Below, one piece after another: positions 17,010 through 26,076 of a DNA stretch of 53,441 nucleotides; positions within the stretch are counted from its first letter, which is position 1; each line of letters opens with the position of its first letter. The notes beneath the pieces were generated by a model. The model was not told the DNA's origin, made no database searches, and saw only the letters and a list, made by a program, of their open reading frames with translations. The stretch lies in contig NZ_JARAJZ010000018.1 of assembly GCF_028765345.1 (NCBI RefSeq), positions 7,335 to 60,775 on the forward strand, read 5' to 3'. This stretch comes from Sporolactobacillus sp. CQH2019 (GTDB lineage: Bacteria > Bacillota > Bacilli > Bacillales > Sporolactobacillaceae). A program made the translations under genes and the position numbers.

Positions 17010-17800
17010 CCCCCCAACTCATGTATCCAGTCGGGCCGCAGCGTGAAAACGCTGTCGATTTTTCTGAAACACGGCCGGTTTGCAAGAGCGGCAGTCTATG
17101 GCTCTGAATGTTCATGCGAACGGCGATTCATCCTTTTTTGGGGCGATAAACTCTTGACGGGGCGATACTCCGCCGGAATAGGGCGATTCTTTCTTTTTTC
17201 AGGGCGATAAACTCTTGACAGGGCGATACTTCGCCGGAATAGGGCGATTCGAGGCCAATTCAGGGCGATAGCTCGCTGCTTTCGGGCGATTCATCCTTTT
17301 TTCGGGGCGATAAACTCTCGACGGAGCGATACTCCGCCGGAACAGGGCGATTCGAGACCATTTTCGGGCGATTGTTCGCTGTTTTAGGGCGATTCTTTCT
17401 TTTTTCGGGGCGATAAACTCTTAACGGGGCGATACTCCGTCGGAACAGGGCGAATCGCAACCATTTTCGGGCGATTGTTCGCTGTTTTAGGGCGATTCAT
17501 CCTTTTTTCGGGGCGATAAACTCTTGACGGGGCGATACTCCGCCGGAACAGGGCGATTCGAGGCCATTTTCGGGCGATTGTTCGCTGTTTTAGGGCGATT
17601 CATCCTTTTTTCGGGGCGATACTGGCGGAGGGCCCCGTTGTATGGATCGGATTTCAGTTCATTATCGGCCATGGCAGGCCGCTAGCCGTTTATCGGTCGT
17701 TCGTCCGTCCGGTTTATCGACCGTTAGAAGTTGTTTATTGGTCTACATGGGTTATCGGCCGTCAGCAGGTACACCCGGTTTGTCAACCGCTACATGTTTT
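17010..17800. repeat. Composite non-coding repeat element, copy 1
   Basis: The left flank (17010-17135, containing AACTCATGTATCCAGTCGGG and GAGCGGCAGTCTA) and right flank (about 17740-17800, TCAGCAGGTACACCCGGTTT) each have a recognisable counterpart, in the same order and orientation, at 52306-52930. Between them lies a 103-bp nested tandem array, then a looser stretch of TTTATCGRCCGT-like steps (17680-17770). No protein frame survives through it. Confidence 0.7.
17121..17620. repeat. Nested tandem array, 103-bp unit
   Basis: Unit starts at 17181, 17284, 17387, 17490 and 17593 are exactly 103 bp apart; a shortened 60-bp unit begins at 17121 and the last unit is cut short. Each full unit has five ~20-bp submodules, each opening with GGGCGAT: TTCATCCTTTTTTC, AAACTCTTGAC, ACTCCGCCGGAACA, TTCGAGGCCATTTTC and TTGTTCGCTGTTTTA follow it in turn. 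The 60-bp unit lacks the last two. Since 103 is not a multiple of 3, the array cannot encode a repeated peptide. Confidence 0.9.
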
Positions 17801-17906
17801 AAAAATAAAGGAATCAATGATTGTTCTTTCCCCATTTATTCCCCAGTATCTTGAAATCAACTTTCAACCCATTATATCCAAAAAATTGCTGAGTCACAAC
17901 AGCAAA

Positions 17907-17949
17907 AACGTCCGAAACCCTTAATTTAGAAAGGGATCAGACGTTTTAT
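17907..17949. terminator. Hairpin downstream of the SDR gene
   Basis: AAAACGTC ... GACGTTTT with inner CCCTT / AAGGG pairs. Located ~55 bp past the stop of the minus-strand SDR; it can work in both directions. Confidence 0.6.
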
Positions 17950-18005
17950 GGTTACTAGTGTCCAAAGTCACAATACATACGCCGGTTAAGCGAGAAAGCC
18001 GTCAG

Positions 18006-18770
18006 TTAAAGGAACATACCGCCGGAAGCCTCGATTCGTTCTCCGGTAATCCATCCCATTTCGTCGCGGCAAAGCGACGCCACGATGCCGCCGATATCGT
18101 CGGGCCGGCCGATTCTGCCGAGCGTTATCTGTGTCCCGATCTGTTCTTTGATGCCAGGAACAGCATCCAGCGCTCCGTGATGGAAATCGGTGTCGATGAT
18201 GCCGGGGGCTACCGTATTGACACGAATGCCTCTCGGCCCCAATTCTTTAGCCATATAGCGCGTCATGACTTCAACAGCGCCTTTCATTGCCGCATAAGCG
18301 CTCCATCCCGGTGTCGTAAAACGCGCGAGACCTGAAGAAAAGTTAATGATTCGGCCATGATCGACAAGCTGAGGAAGCAAGTTCTGGGTCAAAAAGTACA
18401 CACCTTTAAAGTGCACACGCATCATGCTGTCAAACTGTTCCTCCGTTGTTTCAGCGAATGGTGCATTGTAAGCAAATCCCGCATTATTTATCAGAAAATC
18501 AAAACGGCCGCGATTCCAAATGCTCTTCAAAACTTCTGACAGCTGAGCGGCAAATGTATGATGCAGCGCTGTCTCGCCGACGTCAAGCTGCAACGCAGCC
18601 GCTTTGCGGCCGCTGTTTTCTATTTCGTCCACAACGGCATCCGCTTTTTCTTTCTGACTGTTATAGGTGACAATCACATCCACACCCTTTTTAGCCAGCG
18701 CTAAAGCCGTACTTTTGCCGAGTCCGCGGCTTCCGCCCGTTACCAGTGCAATTTTGGTACCATCGTTCAT
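18006..18770 (-). CDS. SDR family NAD(P)-dependent oxidoreductase
   Basis: A 254-residue classical short-chain dehydrogenase starting at the ATG 18770 (GGGGAG 8 bp upstream). Cofactor motif TGGSRGLG at ~11-18, structural NNAG (LINNAGFAYNAP) at ~92, catalytic Ser in INFSSG and Tyr-Lys in SAYAAMKGA, and a normal C-terminus (ITGERIEASGGMFL). It is transcribed away from a MerR gene; the shared intergenic region has a MerR-type promoter pointing at this gene. The substrate is unknown. A fragment of a close paralogue lies at 20997-21100. Confidence 0.9.
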   Translation of the reverse strand: MNDGTKIALVTGGSRGLGKSTALALAKKGVDVIVTYNSQKEKADAVVDEIENSGRKAAALQLDVGETALHHTFAAQLSEVLKSIWNRGRFDFLINNAGFAYNAPFAETTEEQFDSMMRVHFKGVYFLTQNLLPQLVDHGRIINFSSGLARFTTPGWSAYAAMKGAVEVMTRYMAKELGPRGIRVNTVAPGIIDTDFHHGALDAVPGIKEQIGTQITLGRIGRPDDIGGIVASLCRDEMGWITGERIEASGGMFL

Positions 18771-18832
18771 GATCGATTCTCCCCGTCGCATTTATTTGCC
18801 ATTTGAATAGTGACCATCTGTGGCATATACTG

Positions 18833-18863
18833 ATACTAGCACTTAGATTTATATCTAAGTCAA
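18833..18863 (-). promoter_or_regulatory. MerR-type promoter with 19-bp spacer driving the SDR gene
   Basis: Read on the minus strand: -35 TTGACT (18863-18858), a 19-bp spacer, and -10 TAGTAT (18838-18833). The spacer region holds the perfect dyad ACTTAGAT-TTAT-ATCTAAGT (18841-18860). The overlong spacer and central dyad are the hallmarks of promoters activated by MerR-family proteins of the AdhR/NmlR type, whose boxes also contain CTTAGA/TCTAAG. Confidence 0.8.
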
Positions 18864-18895
18864 GAACCGATACTTTATTAAGGGAGAAAATACAC

Positions 18896-19282
18896 ATGTA
18901 TTCCATTAATCAAGTAGCAAAAATCTGTGACTTGTCACCTTATACCATCCGATTTTACGATAAAGAAGGGCTTCTTCCGTTCATCTCCCGCGGTAAAAAC
19001 AGAAGAAGGGAATTTTCTGAAGCGGATCTCGATCTTGTCAAACTTATTTGTTGTTTGAAAAATACAGGCATGTCCATCAAGGAAATCAGACGATACATCA
19101 ATTTGTGCATGCAGGGACCGGAAACCGTCGAGATGCGAAAAAAGATCATGAAGGCACATCGTGAAAATATCCTGAGGCAAATCAGCGATCTAAAAAAAAA
19201 TCTCAACATTGTTGATTTGAAAATTGCTTTTTATAATACCGAAGAAGGTTCACACGCTTTTATTTCCGTCTCAAAAGATTGA
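18896..19282 (+). CDS. MerR family transcriptional regulator
   Basis: A 128-residue MerR protein from the ATG at 18896 (AGGGAG 9 bp upstream; an in-frame ATG at 18803 would run through the operator). N-terminal HTH YSINQVAKICDLSPYTIRFYDKEG, wing segment RGKNRRREFSEADL, and a helical dimerisation tail (IMKAHRENILRQISDLKKNLNIV). It is divergent from the SDR gene and very likely activates it through the 19-bp-spacer promoter between them. There are cysteines at the AKICDL and LICCLKN positions that could sense thiol-reactive compounds. Confidence 0.88.
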   Translation: MYSINQVAKICDLSPYTIRFYDKEGLLPFISRGKNRRREFSEADLDLVKLICCLKNTGMSIKEIRRYINLCMQGPETVEMRKKIMKAHRENILRQISDLKKNLNIVDLKIAFYNTEEGSHAFISVSKD

Positions 19283-19600
19283 TTTAGAGTGCACTCCAAG
19301 GCCGGTGAAATCATGGAATACATATCTCGGGCCTGCCGCGGTTATTGGTTAGATAAGCCGGTGCCGCTGCTTTTTAATTCTTTTTTACACATGAAAAGCG
19401 CTTCAACGCTGCTATGATTCTTCGAACATGCCGGCAGATTTATTGGAAATGATCTGACTTTTAACTGTTGCGGCAACTTGATTCCACCGATTTGGTCATA
19501 TTGTTAAGCACAAGCCCATTGCTGTCATTTACATAGAACTTCATTTGCGGTTAACTGCCGGCCTGTATTTTTGCTGAGAAATCCGATGGTATAACAATGA
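19283..19600. other. Intergenic, no gene seen
   Basis: About 320 bp between the MerR gene and a decayed minus-strand gene. No credible frame or clear terminator found. Confidence 0.5.
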
Positions 19601-19863
19601 TCATAGCGATGCTGCCCGGTTCAGTTCGAAGTTGCTTTCATCCAGTGTCTGATCTGTTTGAATTTGATTAAACGGCAAATGTTCTTTTAGTGATTTAACG
19701 ACTGCCGGTCCTGATTGACAATGGAGACAAGAATATCCTTCGTGTGATCCGGCAGCCTGCTGAAGCCAGGAATTGTGAGACCCGCAAAGAAAAGCACAAT
19801 TACCAGGACCACAATCCTGCTTATCCAGATGAAACGATTGCGAAACCATTTATCTCATTGCAT
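19601..19863 (-). pseudogene. N-terminal remnant of a YhgE/Pip-like membrane protein
   Basis: A TAAGGAG site precedes ATG 19863, but codon 3 is TGA (probably from Trp). The frame then gives KWFRNRFIWISRIVVLVIV, a membrane helix, and DILVSIVNQDRQSL, resembling the first helix and extracytoplasmic start (IVNxD) of YhgE/Pip-type exporters. A stop after SLNH and a shift then lead to KEHLPFNQIQTDQTLDESNF in the next frame. Only ~85 codons remain. It diverges from a TetR gene across a palindromic operator, the usual arrangement for such transporters. The family name is tentative. Confidence 0.6.
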
Positions 19864-19899
19864 GGCTGACACTCCTTATTAATGATTTCTATCAGCGAG

Positions 19900-19913
19900 T
19901 GAGTATATACTCA
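19900..19913. promoter_or_regulatory. TetR-type palindromic operator
   Basis: TGAGTATATACTCA is a perfect 14-bp palindrome between the dead membrane protein gene and the divergent TetR gene, placed to control both. Confidence 0.6.
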
Positions 19914-20098
19914 TAATTCAATCCTTAATATACCATGGAAAAATCATTGGTCAATAAAACAATCGGCATGACAGATTCCGCGCCTGACGAAATCAATAAA
20001 CGCTTCAAAAGGTGAATGAAATATTTTAAAAAACATTGAACTTCATGAATCAGCTTGTTAAGATGACCATAAAAAGCCCGTCTGAAGGGATGACCGAT

Positions 20099-20758
20099 AT
20101 GAGTGATAAAGGATCCACACGCTTTCTTGATTTCTACAAAAAATCACTGGAGGAAAACAAGCAATTAAGCGATAAACAGAAGCGCGTTTTGCAGGCCAGT
20201 CTTGAACTATTTTCCGAAAAAGGATTTGAGCGAACCTCAACAAGCGATCTGGCTGAACGTGCCGGGGTGGCCCAGGGAACTATTTTCAAACGATTTCAGA
20301 ATAAACATGAGCTGTTGATGGCTGTGCTGGCACCGCTGTTTGGTTCCGCGTTGCCGGCAGCTGTTCAGGAGTTTATAACCGACACATTTAGCCGCCCCTA
20401 TGATACGCTTGATGAATTTGTCCATAACATTGTCAGCAATCGCCTGCATTTTATTGAGGATAATCAGCGTGAACTGCGCATTATACTGGGAGAAGCACTT
20501 TACGATCCGGTCATGCTCGCTGAAGTCAAAACAATTTTCGGCAAAGCGTTGCGCGCGCAGATGCAGCCAAGCGTTGCCCATCTGCAGGCGACCGGCGAAA
20601 TTGCCGACTGGCCTTACGACTATATCGCCGAATATTTGCTTATGCCGATACTTGGATATTTCGGCAAAATCCTGATCGGTCTGGAATCACTGAACATTAA
20701 TGAAGAAATCCGTTATTGTACATCGTTTATCATCAAAGGGCTGAGACCGGATTCATGA
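20099..20758 (+). CDS. TetR/AcrR family transcriptional regulator
   Basis: About 219 residues. The ATG at 20099 with GAAGGG upstream gives MSDKGSTRFLDFYKK; in-frame ATGs at 20036 and 20090 are alternatives. HTH: QKRVLQASLELFSEKGFERT, then TSDLAERAGVAQGTIFKRF with the recognition helix. The C-terminal ligand domain is all helical (LRIILGEALYDPVMLAEV). Its likely target is its divergent neighbour, now dead, so it may regulate only itself or other loci. Confidence 0.88.
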   Translation: MSDKGSTRFLDFYKKSLEENKQLSDKQKRVLQASLELFSEKGFERTSTSDLAERAGVAQGTIFKRFQNKHELLMAVLAPLFGSALPAAVQEFITDTFSRPYDTLDEFVHNIVSNRLHFIEDNQRELRIILGEALYDPVMLAEVKTIFGKALRAQMQPSVAHLQATGEIADWPYDYIAEYLLMPILGYFGKILIGLESLNINEEIRYCTSFIIKGLRPDS

Positions 20759-20990
20759 CGTTAAACCGGCCCTCCGATGCGCTCAGAGCAAATCCGATCA
20801 GGCTGTATCTGAACATATGCATTAAGTACGGTTTTTAATGTCAGAAAATTTAAATATATATCATTTTCAATCGTTTTCCCCCGTCTGCGACCGAATGTCC
20901 GGTCATTTTTATATCGCCGCATAAGCGTTTCAACACACACACGATTCAAAGAACAATTAAGGATCCTGTCGCGATCGGCAAGGAAACGAG
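20759..20990. other. Intergenic, no gene seen
   Basis: Spacer past the TetR gene. A short basic minus-strand frame (20761-20949) has no ribosome site and no recognisable domain. Confidence 0.5.
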
Positions 20991-20996
20991 CATTAC

Positions 20997-21100
20997 GTCA
21001 AAAAGAACACCCCTCTAAAATGTACACGCATTATGCCGGCAGGCTGTTTCTCCGCTGTTTCACCAAATGGAACATTGATTTTTGCGATATCCTTTTACGC
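20997..21100 (-). pseudogene. Fragment of an SDR oxidoreductase
   Basis: On the minus strand this stretch encodes INVPFGETAEKQ, then IMRVHFRGVFFLT, then a stop. It matches the intact SDR at 18006-18770 (NAPFAETTEEQ ... MMRVHFKGVYFLT), and the DNA is alignable along ~100 bp. Both ends of the gene are missing. It lies just upstream of the next MerR gene, in the same relation as the intact SDR has to its MerR gene. Confidence 0.75.
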
Positions 21101-21163
21101 CAAATCAGACCACAGATCTGCGGCCAGCGGCCGGTTTCGTTCACGATAACTTTAAAATGCCTG

Positions 21164-21194
21164 TTGCTGACGACGCAGCGTCGTGTGCTAGGAT
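21164..21194 (+). promoter_or_regulatory. MerR-type promoter with 19-bp spacer
   Basis: TTGCTG, a 19-bp spacer, TAGGAT. The spacer begins with the perfect dyad ACGACGC-A-GCGTCGT (21170-21184). It sits 20 bp before the MerR gene start, implying autoregulation of the MerR-ABC operon. Confidence 0.65.
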
Positions 21195-21214
21195 AATCCA
21201 CGAGGTGAGCGAAG

Positions 21215-22060
21215 ATGGAAAACGAAGAAGAGCGCGTGTTTACAGTGGGCGAGCTGGCAAACCTAGTCGGCGTCACTGTCAGGACGCTTCAATATTATGA
21301 TCAGACAAACCTGCTCCGTTCAGCATATAACGACAGCCATAAAAGAGTCTATAATCTCGACGATCTGCTAAAATTGCAGCAAATTCTGTTTTTGAAATCA
21401 CTGGGCTTTTCACTCGAAGAAATCGGCGGCAAGATTCTCAAACAGGGGAGTTCCGTCGATTTAGAAAAGGTCATGGAGGGACAACGCGAAGTCCTGATCG
21501 GAAAAGTCCGAAATTTAAACAGGATTATTGAAACATTGGATTTAGTGATTTCAGAGACAAAATCCGGAAAAAAAATCAGTATGGATAAACTGATAACCAT
21601 ACTGAAGCTGATGAATCAAGGAAATCCGTATTCCTTTGTCATCCATTATTTCAATGACGAGCAGCTCAAAAAAATAAACAGCCGCATGCTGGAAAATACG
21701 GAAAAACAGGGTGCCGCAAATGCGGTCTTTTCACAGCTTGACATTCTTTACCGCAAAGGGGCCGACCCGGCCGGAAAAGAAGGTCAGGATCTTGCAAAAC
21801 AGTGGTGGAATCTGGTTTGTGATTTTGCTTCCGGCGATCCGGACATGTTTCAGACACTGTTCTCAGCCGGGCAGGATCTCGACAATTGGCCGGAGAGCAC
21901 GAAAGGCATTCAAAAACCGATCGAGGATTTTTTAGTCAAGGCATTCAATCTCTATTTACAGCAAAACGGAATTCATCCCGAAGACATTTGCCGGAAAAAG
22001 GATCGACTAAGCGGCAGTACCCGCGATCAGGATCCTACTCGGAGGCGGCCTCATGCTTAA
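21215..22060 (+). CDS. MerR family regulator with effector-binding C-terminus
   Basis: A 281-residue protein; ATG 21215 with GAGGTGAGC 6 bp upstream. MerR HTH: FTVGELANLVGVTVRTLQYYDQTNLL, then RVYNLDDLLKLQQI and a long dimerisation helix to ~120. Residues ~160-260 are a TipAS-like helical ligand domain (QWWNLVCDFASGDPDMFQ ... FLVKAFNLYLQQNGI). Such regulators bind many drugs and switch on exporters. It overlaps the following ABC transporter gene by 8 bp, so it likely controls that exporter. The last ~20 residues (Arg-rich, after HPEDIC) look unlike the family and may come from a 3' mutation. Confidence 0.87.
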   Translation: MENEEERVFTVGELANLVGVTVRTLQYYDQTNLLRSAYNDSHKRVYNLDDLLKLQQILFLKSLGFSLEEIGGKILKQGSSVDLEKVMEGQREVLIGKVRNLNRIIETLDLVISETKSGKKISMDKLITILKLMNQGNPYSFVIHYFNDEQLKKINSRMLENTEKQGAANAVFSQLDILYRKGADPAGKEGQDLAKQWWNLVCDFASGDPDMFQTLFSAGQDLDNWPESTKGIQKPIEDFLVKAFNLYLQQNGIHPEDICRKKDRLSGSTRDQDPTRRRPHA

Positions 22061-23779
22061 GATGTTTCAAAATCTGCGCAACCGCGTCCCGCAAGTCTGC
22101 ATCCTGATTGTTCTCATTTTCGCCCAGGTGATATGTGATCTCTATCTGCCTACTCTCATGTCTTCCATTATCAACAATGGAATCATGGAAGAAAATATTC
22201 CCTATATTCTGCGTTCCGGCGCAGTGATGCTGCTCATTGCGGGAATCGGAATCCTTTGTGCCGTCATAGCGAGCTTTTTGAGTGCGCACGTATCAGCCGA
22301 TCTTGGCAGCATTTTGCGAAGCCGTGTCTTTCGCTGGGTGGAGAGGTTCTCCATGCACGAATTCGACAAGTTCGGCGCTTCTACGCTGACCACCCGCACG
22401 ACAAACGACATTATTCAAATTCAGACTTTTACAATTCTAATGCTCAACATGATGCTCCGCGCACCGCTGACAGCAGTCGGCGGGATCATCCTTGCCTATC
22501 GTCAGGACAAAGGACTGACCTTGATTTTCGCCGCGGCGCTTCCCGTATTGGTTGCATTGATTGCCCTCTTAATGGGGATGGCGATGCCTGTATTTAAGCG
22601 GGTTCAGAAAAACCTGGATAAGGTGAACCTCGTGATGGATGAAAATCTGGCAGGCATTCGGGTGATCCGGGCGTTCAATCGAACAGGCTATGAAAATAGA
22701 CATTTCGATCACGCCAATGCCGACTTAACTGCCACTTATATCAAGGCCAACCGGATTATGGCCTTCCTGCTGCCCGCCTTCATGCTTGCGATCAATACTA
22801 TTGTGTTGTGTATCCTGTGGTTTGGGAGCATCCGGGTAAACAGCGGCGAAATCAATATCGGCGCCCTGACAGCCTTTCTGCAGTATGCCGTGCTGATCTT
22901 CTCAAACTTTGTCATGTTTTCCATTATGTTTGTTTTCCTCCCCCGTGCCCAGGCCGCCGCTCAGCGCATCTCGCAGGTACTCGAAACCAAGCCGGAGATA
23001 CTCGACCCGGCTTCAGCGAAGACAGCAGGCCCTCTGAAAGGAGTCGTGGAATTCCGGAATGTCACGTTTCGCTATCCCGGAGCCGAACAACCGGCTGTCA
23101 GAGACATCAATTTTCTGGCAAAGCCCGGGGAAACCACAGCTATTATCGGGGGCACCGGCAGCGGGAAATCGACCCTCGTCGATCTGATTCTGCGTTTTTA
23201 CGACGTGAGTGAAGGTGAAATACTGGTTGACGGTATCAATATAAAGACGACGACGCAAAAGGAACTGCGGGCCAGAATCGGTTATATACCGCAGACTGCG
23301 GCACTCTTCAGCGGGACCGTCGCCGACAATCTTCGTTACGGGAGAGAAAATGCAACAGCCGAAGAGCTGGAACATGCCGCCAAAATTGCACAGGCGGCGG
23401 ACTTTATCACGGAGACAGAAAACAGTTACAGCGCCTTGCTCTCCGAAGGCGGCCGCAATCTTTCGGGCGGCCAGAGGCAGCGTCTTTCAATCGCCCGCGC
23501 CTTGGTACGCCGCCCGGAAATCTATGTTTTCGACGATAGTTTCTCTGCATTGGATTTAAAACAGAGGCTGCGCTGCGTACTGCTCTGCAAAAAGAAGTAG
23601 GAAATGCGACTGTCTTCATCGTTGCCCAGCGTGTCGGGACAGTCATGAATGCAGACCGGATTATTGTGCTGGATAACGGAGCTGTCGCCGGTATGGGAAC
23701 GCATCAGGAACTGATTAAGAACTGCCGGGTTTATCAGGATATCGTATCCTCCCAGTTTTCAAAGGAGGAGCTGGCATGA
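22053..23779 (+). pseudogene. ABC exporter half-transporter (permease-ATPase), frameshifted near the 3' end
   Basis: Six membrane segments (to ~residue 300), then an ATPase domain: Walker A GGTGSGKST at ~365, signature LSGGQRQ at ~469, Walker B YVFDDSFSALD at ~490. Asp replaces the catalytic Glu, as is usual for the degenerate site of heterodimeric exporters. After SALDLK the frame reads QRLRCVLLCKKK and stops at 23600. One base over, it continues TEAALRTALQKEVGNATVF, then the H-loop region VAQRVGTV, to a TGA at 23779 that overlaps the next ATG. Restoring one T at GATTTAAAACAG gives the family's usual FSALDFKT. The truncation removes the H-loop, so function is doubtful if real. Confidence 0.85.
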
Positions 23780-25875
23780 AGAAGAAGTTCAATAGGACCG
23801 ATTTTTTGAAAACCGCCAAACGCCTGGCCGGCTACCTTAGGCCCCAACGGCTCCATCTCACAATCGTCATGATTTGTACGATCATTGCAGCCGTTTCCGC
23901 CGTTGCAGCGCCAAAAATCAGCGGCCTTGCGGTCGATCGGCTGGCCGATGGATTTATTGCAAAAACGGCCGTTCATAAAGAGGCCGTATCACAGGCCGCT
24001 GCCGACCAACGTATCAACAGCCTTCTCGCACAATGGAAGCAGTATTCATCGCCAGGCGAAAGAGACGCGTTTTTAAAAAGCAGCGGCCTGACAGAAAAAC
24101 AATTCTCCGCTATGCAGCAGTTTGTAGAATATCCCGACGTTGAAAGGATCAAAGATGCAAATGAAAAAGCCGACACTTTTCAGAAGCTGTATGAATTGAG
24201 CCGGACAATTTCACAAGGAAAGAAAAACGGCGAACCCTCGCAAAAGAACATAACTACCGCAATCAAGGATATCCGTGAAACGGGCGGACAGATCCCATTC
24301 GGTGTGATTGGCCGGCTGCTGCTGATTATGCTGTCCGTTTATCTTCTGAGCGACATTTTTACTTTTATCATGCAATTCAAGATGGTCTCCCTTTCGCAAA
24401 AAGTGGTCCGTCAGCTGCGTCGCGACGTGAACCGCAAGTTGGCAAAGCTCCCGCTGCGCTATTTCGATTCTCATCAAAAAGGCGATATTTTAAGCCGGAT
24501 GACCAACGATGTGGATACTATTTCCACAACGCTGCAGCAGAGCCTGACGCAAATCATTCAGTCAGTCTTTCAGCTGATCGGTTTTATCGTCATGATGCTG
24601 ACGATCAGCCCGCTGCTGACGCTGATCATCCTTGGCACACTGCCGCTCTATCTATTGGCTGCAGGCGGCATTGCCAAACGTTCTCAGGGTTACTTCGCCG
24701 CGCAGCAGCAAATCATCGGCAGACTCAGCAGCCATACATCGGAAATGTATGCCGGACATAAAGTTGTCAAAGCATTCGGACACGAAGATCAATCCATCGC
24801 CCGGTTCGAGACCATGAATCGAGAACTCAACACGGCAAATTGGAAGGCACAATTTCTTTCCGGCCTGACGCTGCCCGCCATGAATTTTATCACCAATATC
24901 GGTTACGTACTGGTTTGCGTTGTCGGCGGTATCTTTGCCACCAGAAGCTGGATGGGTATTGGAGATATCACGGCATTTATCCAGTATGCGCGCCAGTTCA
25001 GCCAGCCGATTACTCAGGTAGCCGGTATTCTTAATATTATCCAATCGACTGCCGCCTGTGCCGAGCGTATCTTTGAAGTCCTCGATGCCAAAGAGGAAAC
25101 ACCTGATCCGGAAAATGCGGAACTCATCACAGAACCGCACGGCAATATTCAGTTTGAACACGTCCGCTTCCGGTACGATGAAGGCAAGCCATTGATTGAA
25201 GACATGAATCTCACGATCAAAGCAGGTGAAACCGTTGCGATCGTCGGGCCGACCGGTGCCGGGAAAACCACACTTGTGAACCTTCTGATGCGCTTTTATG
25301 AAATCAACGGCGGCAAAATCAGCTTCGACGGCGTAGACCTGCGCAAAATAAGGCGCGGCGACCTGCGCACACTGTTCGGAATGGTGCTTCAGGATACATG
25401 GCTGTTTCAGGGATCGATTGAAGACAATATCAAATATGGGCGCGAGAATGCCACTCACGACGAAGTTGTCAATGCCGCAAAGGCAGCCCATGCCAACCAC
25501 TTTATCCGCAGTCTTCCAGAAGGCTATCAAACGATGATCAATGAAGAGGCTTCAAATATTTCACAGGGAGAAAAACAATTGCTGACCATTGCACGCGCCA
25601 TTCTCGCCGATCCGGTCGTCCTCATTCTTGACGAGGCAACAAGCTCCGTCGACACCCGGACCGAAATGCTGATTCAAAAGGCTATGACCGCACTCATGAG
25701 AGGACGTACCAACTTTGTCATCGCGCACCGGCTGTCCACAATCCGTGACGCAAAATCCATTTTGGTGATGAACCGCGGCTCTGTTATCGAACAGGGAACC
25801 CATCCGGAATTGCTTGCCAAAGGAGGCTTCTATGCCGAACTGTATAAAGCCCAGTTCAGCGGCGCCAGCGTGTAA
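23776..25875 (+). CDS. ABC exporter half-transporter (permease-ATPase), consensus-site partner
   Basis: A 699-residue half-transporter starting 4 bp inside the preceding gene (ATGA). It has a first helix at ~25-45, an unusually long extracytoplasmic loop (about 60-175) rich in Lys and Gln, then further helices to ~430. ATPase domain: Walker A GPTGAGKTT at ~490, Q-loop VLQDTW, signature NISQGEKQ at ~593, Walker B VVLILDEATSS with the catalytic Glu, and H-loop IAHRLST. The long first loop and the pairing with a degenerate-site partner fit YfiB/YfiC- or LmrC/LmrD-type multidrug exporters. Control by the MerR gene upstream is likely. Confidence 0.9.
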   Translation: MKKKFNRTDFLKTAKRLAGYLRPQRLHLTIVMICTIIAAVSAVAAPKISGLAVDRLADGFIAKTAVHKEAVSQAAADQRINSLLAQWKQYSSPGERDAFLKSSGLTEKQFSAMQQFVEYPDVERIKDANEKADTFQKLYELSRTISQGKKNGEPSQKNITTAIKDIRETGGQIPFGVIGRLLLIMLSVYLLSDIFTFIMQFKMVSLSQKVVRQLRRDVNRKLAKLPLRYFDSHQKGDILSRMTNDVDTISTTLQQSLTQIIQSVFQLIGFIVMMLTISPLLTLIILGTLPLYLLAAGGIAKRSQGYFAAQQQIIGRLSSHTSEMYAGHKVVKAFGHEDQSIARFETMNRELNTANWKAQFLSGLTLPAMNFITNIGYVLVCVVGGIFATRSWMGIGDITAFIQYARQFSQPITQVAGILNIIQSTAACAERIFEVLDAKEETPDPENAELITEPHGNIQFEHVRFRYDEGKPLIEDMNLTIKAGETVAIVGPTGAGKTTLVNLLMRFYEINGGKISFDGVDLRKIRRGDLRTLFGMVLQDTWLFQGSIEDNIKYGRENATHDEVVNAAKAAHANHFIRSLPEGYQTMINEEASNISQGEKQLLTIARAILADPVVLILDEATSSVDTRTEMLIQKAMTALMRGRTNFVIAHRLSTIRDAKSILVMNRGSVIEQGTHPELLAKGGFYAELYKAQFSGASV

Positions 25876-26076
25876 ATCATTCGATTCAGCCGGTAAAAAG
25901 CAATTGGAAATTTAAAAATGTGTTTTCAAATTTGCAAGAAATCATGAGTTTAGAATCTATTCAGTATATCGGCACATTTGGAAAAACAGTGCCAGGCACT
26001 TCCCCGGCATTTTCGACGCTCCGCCGGTTTCTGTGCTAAGATGAAAAATGAATAAATACTCATGAGGCGGATAAAG

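Noticed and set aside
17121-17620. CRISPR array
   Set aside because: All submodules recur in each unit; there are no unique spacers, and no cas genes nearby.
17260-17672. Pro/Lys/Arg-rich minus-strand frames in the 103-bp array (NRPKTANNRPKM repeats)
   Set aside because: The 103-bp period breaks frame from unit to unit; no start signal.
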